Both the position numbers and the translations under genes were made by a program. From a virus: DNA of 21,664 nt. The DNA is taken from positions 1-21,664 of the IMG/VR virus record IMGVR_UViG_3300032217_001310, one strand, 5' to 3'. The notes beneath the pieces are model-generated. The model made no database searches, was not told the origin of the DNA, and worked only from the letters and a program-made list of their open reading frames with translations. This document shows positions 10,001-15,780 of this stretch, one piece after another (within the stretch, counting starts at the first letter, position 1; each line of letters opens with the position of its first letter).

Positions 10001-10514
10001 AAATAGGGCAAAAATATACGCAAGAAAACAAAGTACTGGTGAAATATACAATGGACTTGCTTTTTATTTAAATGGAAAACTTGTTACAGAACCAGTATTG
10101 ACTGCAAGAGAGTGGAATGTTATTGGAATAACTTTTTCAAATTCTTTAAATTATAATTATTTTATTGGAAAAATAACACTAAATGATAATTTTGTATTTA
10201 ATAATATTAGTATGTATCAAGCAAGTAATTTACAAGAAATTGAAAGCCAAATTACAAGGCCTTGGTTTAACGTTAAAACCACAGGAGGCTTAGAGTTAGA
10301 CTGGCAATTCTGGAAAAACTCATATATATGGGAAAATGTTTTGATTTTTTCATCAAAAGAAGCATATTCTATTAATCCTTCAGATATATACAATACATAT
10401 ATGGGATCAAATAAAATAATTATTGATGACTCAGAAGGACTAGTAATAGATGCTGATAAAATAAGGACTTATTCTAATGTATCTTGGTCATCATCTGTGC
10501 AAATTCCACTATAA
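7062..10514 (+). CDS. Large LamG-like (concanavalin A fold) virion protein
   Basis: A 1150-residue protein. The best-supported domain spans about residues 255-410. It contains YTVEFWMKV (near 287) and the pattern of alternating strands ending in VSIYSYNVP that is typical of LamG/jelly-roll domains in phage surface proteins. Two weaker sheet-rich regions with similar logic lie near 525-670 (HSFFGVFQI, then KMYVGG) and 935-1050 (VQLWLMYDYETF, then WNVIGITF). The N-terminal 15 residues (YAEKVYAEHPLALWALDD) resemble openings I associate with LamG tail proteins of environmental phages. LamG folds usually bind sugars, so a host-surface adhesin or minor tail protein is a reasonable inference. Codon use is extremely AT-rich (about 22-30% GC in sampled lines). 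ATG 7062 has no ribosome-binding site and appears leaderless. No hydrolase motif was seen. Confidence 0.6.
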   Translation: MSTPSNSYAEKVYAEHPLALWALDDSADYISLITEEQRDIGTLWNGTGGSSLPAITDSAAPFQNSIVTGLISDVPATSGLYLYAFSPNLANFSDLNMSLGTIALSTYFYSDSVYLEEIQIGYEYIDPVTSEIIQNTKSFNTSIYQQWSFISNTFELLNIDVEFKMIIKLKFYPGGGTPDDYKVYFNGMTVGQWSEEFNSVSLGVQTTTLPTDIALPTSDVIEAKEYQLATDNAYYFVSNNSILGRNSGIPLVYGASNITKLLPNENLPSVIFPGKGFLNKAGQYNDYTVEFWMKVSCNTIDPVRIFGPIASNDGIYVESGFLTLVVGERFKSHFVAEWSRPMLVNIRLIKNSISVLLNGEEVISFLIDTASLQLPDILNAEGKSQDWLGFYSTTDTTPFEIDCVSIYSYNVPIPVAKRRWAYGQAVTSSEKIDSSYNGSSTYIDYPFSNYVANYTYPDMAKWEQGNFDNLTTNLSSLSNSQYRLPEIFIDTKNKQQLYNDCKELQTEQDKFITFRPNETWNDVNCYFNFPKFNILNDEVHSFFGVFQIDENDVSQQILIKVYNTLTGNFFTIKKDGNEIHYYLTYNGSEEEIYTSNPFVVGEKFVVGINIKLLSESFGENITSFFGNRNGLKMYVGGDESGTQTFTGKIYKFGQCTSFNTSMMNMHYLDNGIAMLEMSEEFILHLASYSIFPEVEYGQYYLDIETYGRWEDYLPLSYFAKNVKNDVGNEYYSLDFLQFNIGFPSSAKTVIDGQNEVLDTINSEVRSFITFQYIENGSNLLDENFTTTVLADKNKVVYVDNYTGWETTKFEVVDNTIIYPPKSIDFNKLAIVYSVEFKNKGTTTKQINLRKLEISSQALNNNSFNPIGTRFGINIFPYKKSGLYYDYKNNNPVSIYKKSTPYLYLTKNSGIELKPVNDIKLERGIAIPVNSENAASYKINAVQLWLMYDYETFSDVPKQLFKIQYKNDTIIFYIVANSLQKNRAKIYARKQSTGEIYNGLAFYLNGKLVTEPVLTAREWNVIGITFSNSLNYNYFIGKITLNDNFVFNNISMYQASNLQEIESQITRPWFNVKTTGGLELDWQFWKNSYIWENVLIFSSKEAYSINPSDIYNTYMGSNKIIIDDSEGLVIDADKIRTYSNVSWSSSVQIPL

Positions 10515-10516
10515 TC

Positions 10517-10525
10517 TGCTATACT
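10517..10525 (+). promoter_or_regulatory. Extended -10 promoter TGCTATACT, leaderless placement
   Basis: TG, C, then TATACT at 10520-10525, 7 bases before ATG 10533. A second hexamer, TATAAT at 10510-10515, overlaps the stop codon of the upstream gene but lacks the TG extension. There is no Shine-Dalgarno before ATG 10533. Confidence 0.6.
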
Positions 10526-10532
10526 AGTGGTT

Positions 10533-10928
10533 ATGAATCCTTTAATTAATCAAAAAACTGGTAAACCTATTGTTGGAAATGTACGAAGAAGAGTTATTGA
10601 AAAAAACTATGACTGGGGCTTGTATGTCTGGAAAAAATCAAACGGTAAATGGTTTACCGATGGTGAAGGAAATGTATTAAATATAGAATCAAAAAAAGAT
10701 GACCAAGAGCAACTTAAAAAAATTAAAGAGGCAGCAATTTATTATGGTGATGATGGTACGGGACATGCCGTTTTTGTTCCAGGATTAACAAGAATATCAG
10801 ATGAAGAACATTCAGAACAAAAAGATAGAATGCTTCAAGGGTTAATTCCATCAAGAAACGACTTGGGTGCTTGGAAAGCAGCACAAGATACACTTGATAA
10901 GCATGGAAGGGATGTCTTTGATGCCTAA
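10533..10928 (+). CDS. Conserved-looking hypothetical protein upstream of portal
   Basis: A 131-residue protein that I do not recognise. It is hydrophilic, with a compact N-terminal part rich in aromatic residues (YDWGLYVWKKSNGKWF at about 27-42), a middle charged helix (DDQEQLKKIKEAAIYYGDD) and a C-terminal segment (DRMLQGLIPSRNDLGAWKAAQD). No membrane segment or signal peptide is visible. I chose ATG 10533 over the in-frame GTG 10527 because the extended -10 at 10517-10525 predicts transcription starting at about 10532-10533, and the GTG would then lie upstream of or at the very start of the transcript. The 3' end overlaps the portal start by 8 bases, which suggests translational coupling. 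Its position fits a virion or DNA-packaging accessory protein, but no function can be assigned. Confidence 0.6.
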   Translation: MNPLINQKTGKPIVGNVRRRVIEKNYDWGLYVWKKSNGKWFTDGEGNVLNIESKKDDQEQLKKIKEAAIYYGDDGTGHAVFVPGLTRISDEEHSEQKDRMLQGLIPSRNDLGAWKAAQDTLDKHGRDVFDA

Positions 10929-12567
10929 TGATGAGAGTTATGAATATATTTCCGCTTCCTTAAATAGCGAAGATCGTGAAACAAATAAATTTGAATCCCA
11001 TGATGTTTTTAATAAATCTTGGGAAGAGTTAAAAAATTTAGGTGGATTAGATAATAACTTTAAACGTCGTGCAGCCAGGGTATCAAAAGCAATTGGTCCA
11101 AATGATCCACAGTATATGTCTATTCAAAATGTTGATCAAAATAGCCTAGCATACTTAGACTCTGCTAATGCAGATGCCATGGGAATAAATGGTGCTGGAT
11201 CTAAAACAATTAATCCTGGAACTGTTTATAGAAATGGTTATGGAATTTTTGATGTTATTACACCGCCATATAATCTTTATGAGTTAGCAAATTTTTATGA
11301 TACATCTTTTGCAAACCATGCAGCAATTGATGCGAAAGTAGAAAATGTTGTTGGACTTGGTTATTTCTTTGATGTAACAGATAGAACAAAATTAAGGTTT
11401 GAAACAGCAGAAGATCCAGGCTCAGTAGATCGTGCTCGTAAAAGAATTGAACGTGCAAAAATTGAATTGCGTGACTGGATAGAATCACTTAATGATGATG
11501 ACAGTTTTACAAAGACAATGGAAAAAGTTTATACAGATGTTCAAGCAACTGGTAATGGATATATTGAAATTGGCAGAACTACTGGCGGAGAAATTGGTTA
11601 TGTAGGACACGTACCATCTACAACAATGAGAGTTCGCAGATTGCGTGATGGATATGTACAGGTAATTGGTCCAAAAGTTGTATACTTTAGAAATTTTGCA
11701 GCAAATAATAAAAATCCACTTACAGATGATCAACGTCCAAATGAGATCATTCATATTAAAGAGTATTCTCCATTAAATACTTTTTATGGAGTTCCAGATA
11801 TTGTTGCAGCATTACCATCATTAATTGGTGATCAACATGCATCTCAATACAATATTGATTATTTCCAAAACAAGGCTGTACCAAGATATATAATTACACT
11901 TAAGGGTGCAAAACTTTCTGCAGATGCAGAAGATAAGATGTTTAGATTCCTTCAGACTGGACTAAAGTCTCAGTCCCATAGAACTCTTTATATTCCACTT
12001 CCTGGAGATCAAGACCATACTAAGGTTGAGTTTGATATGAAGGCTATTGAAAATGGAATTCAAGAAGGATCATTTAAAGAATACCGTAAGCAAAATCGTG
12101 ACGATATCTTAATTGCTCATCAAGTTCCTATTTCAAAACTTGGTGGATCAGAGTCTGGCCTTGCTTCAGCACTTGCTCAAGATAGAACATTTAAAGAGCA
12201 AGTTTCAAGACCAGCACAAACACATCTTGAAAAAATTATCAATAAAATTATTAGAGAAAAAACAGATATTTTAGAGTTTAGATTTAATGAACTTACCCTT
12301 ACAGATGAAATTGCACAATCTCAAATTCTTGAAAGATACGTTAAGAATCAAATTATGCTTCCTAATGAAGCACGTGAAATTCTTGATTTGCCACAAGCAC
12401 AACATGGAGATAGTCCATTGCAACTAACTGCCAGAGCAGCAGCAGATGCTAATGCCAATTCTGCGGGTAACAGGGCAAGGGATGCACAAAGAACAAATAC
12501 TCAATCTGATGGTACAGCCACCGTATCTGGAAGAAATCCAAAGGGCGAAGGTAGAGCGTCTCAATAG
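10921..12567 (+). CDS. Portal protein
   Basis: A 548-residue portal protein, the dodecameric ring at one capsid vertex through which DNA enters and leaves. The middle of the protein has the family's layout: LYELANFYDTSFANHAAIDA (around 117-136), a stem/wing region with TDVQATGNGYIEIGR, NEIIHIKEYSPLNTFYGVPD, then an N-to-K-rich clip region and the LGGSESGLASALAQDRTF segment before the crown helices. This matches the HK97/PBSX-type portal family. The C-terminal ~50 residues are disordered (Ala, Asn, Gly and Arg-rich). The start is ATG 10921: GGAAGGG at 10905-10911 is 9 bases upstream. In-frame alternatives at 10867 (GTG), 10903 and 10912 have no comparable ribosome site. No terminase gene is adjacent. 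Confidence 0.88.
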   Translation: MPNDESYEYISASLNSEDRETNKFESHDVFNKSWEELKNLGGLDNNFKRRAARVSKAIGPNDPQYMSIQNVDQNSLAYLDSANADAMGINGAGSKTINPGTVYRNGYGIFDVITPPYNLYELANFYDTSFANHAAIDAKVENVVGLGYFFDVTDRTKLRFETAEDPGSVDRARKRIERAKIELRDWIESLNDDDSFTKTMEKVYTDVQATGNGYIEIGRTTGGEIGYVGHVPSTTMRVRRLRDGYVQVIGPKVVYFRNFAANNKNPLTDDQRPNEIIHIKEYSPLNTFYGVPDIVAALPSLIGDQHASQYNIDYFQNKAVPRYIITLKGAKLSADAEDKMFRFLQTGLKSQSHRTLYIPLPGDQDHTKVEFDMKAIENGIQEGSFKEYRKQNRDDILIAHQVPISKLGGSESGLASALAQDRTFKEQVSRPAQTHLEKIINKIIREKTDILEFRFNELTLTDEIAQSQILERYVKNQIMLPNEAREILDLPQAQHGDSPLQLTARAAADANANSAGNRARDAQRTNTQSDGTATVSGRNPKGEGRASQ

Positions 12568-12589
12568 TTGAGAAAACTCTATAAACAAA

Positions 12590-12598
12590 TGCTATAAT
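12590..12598 (+). promoter_or_regulatory. Extended -10 promoter TGCTATAAT before the protease gene
   Basis: TG, C, then perfect TATAAT at 12593-12598, 9 bases before ATG 12608. TTGAGA at 12568-12573 could be a weak -35 with a long 19-base spacer. No Shine-Dalgarno precedes the ATG, so the mRNA would be leaderless or carry a 1-3 base leader. It is the nearest clear promoter upstream of the capsid gene. Confidence 0.68.
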
Positions 12599-12607
12599 AG
12601 ATTCACC

Positions 12608-13882
12608 ATGTTTATAAATAAGGCTAATTTGACGACTGAAGGCAATAACGTTACAATATCCATGCCAATTGGCAAAGTCGATATTGAGCGTAGAATGGTC
12701 TCTGGTTTTGCTACACTAGATAATATTGACAAGCAAGATGATATTGTAGACACAGGTGCAAGCCTAGAAGCATTTAAGAATTTCCGTGGAAATCTAAGAG
12801 AAATGCACCAAGCAAATGCTGTTGGAAGAATTGTTTCTTTTAAAGAAGATAAGTATTTTGATCCAAATTCAAAAAAGTTTTATAGTGGAGTTTATGTATC
12901 TGCCTATGTTTCAAAGGGTGCACAAGATACTTGGGAAAAAGTTATTGATGGAACTCTAACTGGATTTTCTATTGGTGGAAGCATTAATAAAACTGAAGAT
13001 GCATATAACGCAGAACTAGATAAGTCAATTAGAATTATTAAAGAATATCAACTACATGAACTTTCACTTGTTGACAATCCAGCAAATCAATTTGCAAATA
13101 TTGTTTCAATTGAAAAAGTAAATGGAAAAAATGAAATTAGTGGTTATTTATCAAAAGCAGAAATTAATAATGTTTTTTGGTGTAATTCAGACGATATCGT
13201 TCAGGTTTCTGAGAAAATAAATAATGAATGTCCATCATGCACAAAAACAATGGAAAATATTGGTTTTGTTGAAAAGAATGATACAGACAATATAGACACA
13301 ATAAAGTTCTTAGTTGATAGTGCTAAAGGCATTAATACTTCTAAGATTACAAAGGAGGCAAACCAAATGACAGATGAAACAACAACAGTTGTTGAAAATG
13401 TTGAGGTCGCTCCAGAGGCAGATGCTACTACAGTTGAAAAGAATGACGCTTCAGTTGAAGCAACTGCTGTAGAGGTTGTTCCAGTTGAGGGTGATGTTAC
13501 TATTGCAGCAGAAGTTACAATAGAATCACCAGCACAAGCAGAAGCAACTGCAGAGGTATCAAAGTCAGATGAGACAGTCGTTTCGGCAGTTTCTGAAATT
13601 AAAGAGACTTTGACATCAGCCTTTAGCGATCTTGCAACAACAGTGAAATCTCTTCACGAACAAGTTGCAGAACTAAGTAAGTCAATTAACAGCGTTTCAA
13701 ATGAGGTCAGCGCAGTTAAGAATCAATATGATGAGTTTGGCAAGCGAGTAGATGCTGTAGAGCAAGACACCGCTTTCCGCAAGTCTGGCGATCTAGGCGA
13801 GATCGTGCAGTTTGAACCCTCAAAAGTTCAGAAATCCCTATGGGGCGGACGTTTCCTCAAAACAACCGACCTATTCAACTAA
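12608..13882 (+). CDS. Prohead serine protease fused to scaffold domain
   Basis: A 424-residue protein. Residues 1-170 look like a XkdF/S78-type prohead protease. H67 in REMHQANAVG and S121 in LTGFSIGG are the likely catalytic His and Ser, and E151 or D156 in LHELSLVDNPAN is the likely acidic residue. This enzyme would cut the capsid arm and scaffold during head maturation. Residues 186-223 hold a partial zinc-ribbon-like patch (C192, C208, C211 in CPSC). From M254 the character changes to an acidic, Ala/Val/Glu-rich segment, then a probable coiled coil (about 331-386) and a basic C-terminal segment ending LWGGRFLKTTDLFN, as expected for a scaffold. The start ATG 12608 lies 9 bases from a -10 box with no ribosome site. 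The 3' half appears to be translated separately as well (see 13367-13882). Confidence 0.8.
   Translation: MFINKANLTTEGNNVTISMPIGKVDIERRMVSGFATLDNIDKQDDIVDTGASLEAFKNFRGNLREMHQANAVGRIVSFKEDKYFDPNSKKFYSGVYVSAYVSKGAQDTWEKVIDGTLTGFSIGGSINKTEDAYNAELDKSIRIIKEYQLHELSLVDNPANQFANIVSIEKVNGKNEISGYLSKAEINNVFWCNSDDIVQVSEKINNECPSCTKTMENIGFVEKNDTDNIDTIKFLVDSAKGINTSKITKEANQMTDETTTVVENVEVAPEADATTVEKNDASVEATAVEVVPVEGDVTIAAEVTIESPAQAEATAEVSKSDETVVSAVSEIKETLTSAFSDLATTVKSLHEQVAELSKSINSVSNEVSAVKNQYDEFGKRVDAVEQDTAFRKSGDLGEIVQFEPSKVQKSLWGGRFLKTTDLFN
13351..13358 (+). promoter_or_regulatory. Internal ribosome-binding site AAAGGAGG within the protease gene
   Basis: A near-perfect Shine-Dalgarno sits inside the protease reading frame, 8 bases before the in-frame ATG 13367. 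It is stronger than the site of the protease gene itself, which has none. It is the main evidence for a nested scaffold gene. Confidence 0.75.
13367..13882 (+). CDS. Nested in-frame capsid scaffold protein (internal start)
   Basis: A predicted 171-residue product starting at ATG 13367 in the same frame as the protease gene and sharing its stop. AAAGGAGG at 13351-13358 gives a strong ribosome site at ideal spacing. The product has an acidic N-terminal half (many Glu, Val and Ala), a heptad-like helix at about residues 78-133 (SEIKETLTSAFSDLATTVK onward) and a basic tail rich in Lys/Arg and aromatic residues, which is how capsid scaffolds that bind the shell through the C-terminus look. Base composition rises from about 28% GC just before this start to 42-45% just after, and above 50% near the end, as in the highly expressed capsid gene. 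The known parallel is lambda Nu3 nested in gene C. That this start is used is inference. Confidence 0.65.
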   Translation: MTDETTTVVENVEVAPEADATTVEKNDASVEATAVEVVPVEGDVTIAAEVTIESPAQAEATAEVSKSDETVVSAVSEIKETLTSAFSDLATTVKSLHEQVAELSKSINSVSNEVSAVKNQYDEFGKRVDAVEQDTAFRKSGDLGEIVQFEPSKVQKSLWGGRFLKTTDLFN

Positions 13883-13905
13883 GAAAACACTATGGAGGTG
13901 AAATA

Positions 13906-15036
13906 ATGTCGGAAATAACAAATAACGAAGTTCTAGAGAAGAACTATCCTGGTTCAGGTGGAGCAGGTAATGAATTCAATTCCCAAGGCGCAACAGCGTC
14001 AGGTGGAATTGGAGGAACATCCAACCCAGCAGCAGGAATTCTTGGTAATACACCAACAGCACTTGCTGGCGTAACATCAGGACCTAACGCAGTAAACCCA
14101 GTGGGTTCACTCGGAGGTATTCTTCTACCAGAGCAGGCTCGTCGCTTCATCGACTACGTGTGGGATGCAACAATTCTCGCTAAAGATGGTCGCAAAGTAA
14201 CAATGAGAGCCAACACCATTGAACTTGAAAAAGTCAATGTTGGTGAACGTGTAATCCGTGCAGCAGCACAGGGTTCTAACAATTATACAAATGCTGGTGC
14301 TACATTCTCAAAGGTAGAATTGACTACAAAGAAGATTCGTCTTGACTGGGAAGTATCAACAGAAGCACTTGAAGACAATATCGAAGGCGCAGTATTGGAA
14401 GATCATTTAGTTCGCTTGATGACCAATGCATTTGCAAACGATATTGAAGATCTTGCTATTAACGGCGATGGTGCAACAGGAGACTTCCTTTCAATTATGC
14501 GAGGATTTGTTGATCGTACAACCGATGCTGGTTCAGGAGCACACGAGGCAATTGTAACAGTTGCTGGAGATGCTTGGACAACTCCAGTTATGCAGGATAT
14601 CATCTTGGCTATGCCACGTAAGTATCGTGCACTTAAGTCAAACCTTAAGTTCTATGCTGGTACAGATGCCTTCCAAGGCATTGTAAAGCACAATGGTACA
14701 CTTGCTGATGCAATCGCAGAAGCATTTGCTGGTACTCCAGCAGGTACACCTGCAAACCGTCAAGCATACCTTGATGGCGTTGCACAAACATTTGGTAATG
14801 CTCGCACTACCCGTGTTCTTGGTGTAGACGTACAGGAAGTTCCTTACTACCCTGCAGGATATGTCGACTTGACATTCCCACAGAACCGTGTATGGGGATT
14901 CCAGCGTGATATCACTGTAAACCGTGAGTATCGTCCTAAGAAGGATACAATCGAATATACAGTATTCGTTCGCTTTGGCGTACAATGGGAAGAACTTGAT
15001 GCTGTTGCATACGCAGACGCAGCAAGCGATTCCTAA
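13906..15036 (+). CDS. Major capsid protein (HK97 fold)
   Basis: A 376-residue shell protein. ATG 13906 has GGAGGTG at 13894-13900; the in-frame ATG 13840, 22 codons upstream, lies inside the scaffold gene without a ribosome site. Residues 1-70 are a flexible Gly/Ala/Asn-rich arm (NYPGSGGAGNEF, then SGPNAVNPVGSLGG). The folded part begins near ILLPEQARRFIDYVW. The segment from WEVSTEALEDNIEG through AFANDIEDLAINGDG is typical of the HK97 spine-helix region, and the C-terminal part (VWGFQRDITVNREYRPKKDT, then FVRFGVQWEELDAVAY) fits the conserved beta core of that family. GC content is about 42-55% with C-ending codons, unlike neighbours at 22-35%, which fits selection for high expression. A hairpin follows the stop. 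The arm may be removed or used by the prohead protease, but no cleavage site can be proven here. Confidence 0.88.
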   Translation: MSEITNNEVLEKNYPGSGGAGNEFNSQGATASGGIGGTSNPAAGILGNTPTALAGVTSGPNAVNPVGSLGGILLPEQARRFIDYVWDATILAKDGRKVTMRANTIELEKVNVGERVIRAAAQGSNNYTNAGATFSKVELTTKKIRLDWEVSTEALEDNIEGAVLEDHLVRLMTNAFANDIEDLAINGDGATGDFLSIMRGFVDRTTDAGSGAHEAIVTVAGDAWTTPVMQDIILAMPRKYRALKSNLKFYAGTDAFQGIVKHNGTLADAIAEAFAGTPAGTPANRQAYLDGVAQTFGNARTTRVLGVDVQEVPYYPAGYVDLTFPQNRVWGFQRDITVNREYRPKKDTIEYTVFVRFGVQWEELDAVAYADAASDS

Positions 15037-15058
15037 TTCATTTTAGATGAATAAATAA

Positions 15059-15092
15059 GGGGGGCAGGTAACACTGCCCTCCTTTCTCATTT
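15059..15092 (+). terminator. Intrinsic terminator after the capsid gene
   Basis: GGGGGGCAG (15059-15067) pairs with CTGCCCTCC (15074-15082) with one G-U pair and a 6-base loop, followed by TTTCTCATTT. It is the most GC-rich hairpin in the window. The next gene's AAGGAG begins right after it with no promoter between, so it probably reduces expression of downstream genes without blocking it. Confidence 0.7.
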
Positions 15093-15103
15093 AAGGAGAT
15101 AAT

Positions 15104-15352
15104 ATGTCTTATCCAGGTTCAGATTCAAACAATCCAATTAATGCAGAAGGCGCATTTGCAGCAGGTGGTGTGGGTGGTGCTATTATTAGTGCTGCAGGAG
15201 GATTAACAACTGATATGGTTTTAGGACAACTTGCAGGAAATTTTACAATGGGTGATACATCTGGACCAAATGCAGTAAATCCAAGCGGAAGACCAAATGG
15301 AGTAAGGCATGCAATACAAGGTGGATTTAAAAGTCATAGTAAAAAAAGATAA
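15104..15352 (+). CDS. Small protein resembling the capsid protein's N-terminal arm
   Basis: An 82-residue protein with AAGGAG at 15093-15098 before ATG 15104. Residues 3-61 align with residues 14-67 of the capsid protein. Both begin with YPGS, continue with a GGxGG patch and AAGxL, and end with the identical SGPNAVNP followed by one residue and Gly. After this the capsid protein enters its folded shell domain, whereas this protein ends in a short basic tail (RPNGVRHAIQGGFKSHSKKR). It contains no Cys and no membrane segment. It lies directly after the capsid gene behind a terminator. It could be a minor head protein that uses the same contact site as the capsid arm, a protease substrate, or an internal DNA-contacting protein. 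All three are inference. Confidence 0.65.
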   Translation: MSYPGSDSNNPINAEGAFAAGGVGGAIISAAGGLTTDMVLGQLAGNFTMGDTSGPNAVNPSGRPNGVRHAIQGGFKSHSKKR

Positions 15353-15358
15353 GTATTC

Positions 15359-15367
15359 TGGTATAAT
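15359..15367 (+). promoter_or_regulatory. Extended -10 promoter TGGTATAAT
   Basis: TG, G, then perfect TATAAT at 15362-15367, six bases after the preceding stop codon. ATG 15385 follows with AAGGAGG at 15373-15379, so this transcript would have a short leader. Confidence 0.62.
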
Positions 15368-15384
15368 TTAACAAGGAGGCAATC

Positions 15385-15747
15385 ATGTCAGATTTTAATT
15401 TTGAAAGCAATGATCCAACACCAGTTGTTGAAGATCATGATATTAATGTAGAAGCACCTGCAGCACCAATTGCAGAGTCAGAAGTTGTTGTAGAGGCTCC
15501 AGCAGTTGAGCCAGCAGTAGAGGCTCCAGCAGTTGTAGAGTCTGCTATAGAGCATAAGGCTGAAGAAAAGCCATCAAATGACAAGACAGCAATTTTGTAT
15601 GCGATGAAAGACTTGAAAATTTTGGGTCTTGGAATTCTACAAAAAGGTTACAATGCAGTTCCAGCAGGTAAAGCAAACAAATGGCTTGAAAAAGCATCTG
15701 TGCGTTTAGCATCTGATGAAGAAATTAAAACATATCACAATAAATAA
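15385..15747 (+). CDS. Possible head decoration protein, acidic N-terminus plus shared C-terminal domain
   Basis: A 120-residue protein; ATG 15385 follows AAGGAGG at 15373-15379. Residues 1-64 are acidic, disordered and rich in Glu, Ala, Pro and Val, with repeated EAPA-type motifs (EAPAAP, VEAPAVEPAVEAPAVVE). Residues 67-120 form a compact domain that aligns without gaps to residues 64-117 of the next gene, with 19 of 54 positions identical by my count. Shared features are LxxxGxG, GYNxV, KW and SVRxAxxEE. The domain is not one I can name. Position after the capsid gene suggests a head-associated protein with a shared capsid-binding domain and a variable exposed N-terminus, which is inference. 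It has its own promoter-like site. Confidence 0.6.
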   Translation: MSDFNFESNDPTPVVEDHDINVEAPAAPIAESEVVVEAPAVEPAVEAPAVVESAIEHKAEEKPSNDKTAILYAMKDLKILGLGILQKGYNAVPAGKANKWLEKASVRLASDEEIKTYHNK

Positions 15748-15748
15748 T

Positions 15749-15757
15749 TGTTATATT
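15749..15757 (+). promoter_or_regulatory. Possible extended -10 promoter TGTTATATT
   Basis: TG, T, then TATATT at 15752-15757, two bases after the stop codon at 15745-15747 and 23 bases before ATG 15781. It is a weaker match than the TATAAT sites. Confidence 0.4.
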
Positions 15758-15780
15758 TAAAATAATATTTGGGAGGATTT

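Noticed and set aside
10510-10515. TATAAT just upstream of the 10520 hexamer as the main promoter of the 131-residue gene
   Set aside because: It lacks the TG extension and would place the start about 10 bases before ATG 10533; the TGCTATACT site fits better, though both might work.
10867-10920. Upstream in-frame starts of the portal gene (GTG 10867, ATG 10903, ATG 10912)
   Set aside because: None has a ribosome site, and they increase overlap with the upstream gene; GGAAGGG is best spaced for ATG 10921.
12571-12580. Short inverted repeat GAG-AAAA-CTC after the portal gene as a terminator
   Set aside because: Only about three base pairs and no T-run.
14638-14985. Open frame of 115 codons on the - strand within the capsid gene
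   Set aside because: It is the antisense of a strongly supported capsid gene, Cys-rich without a motif, and without start signals.
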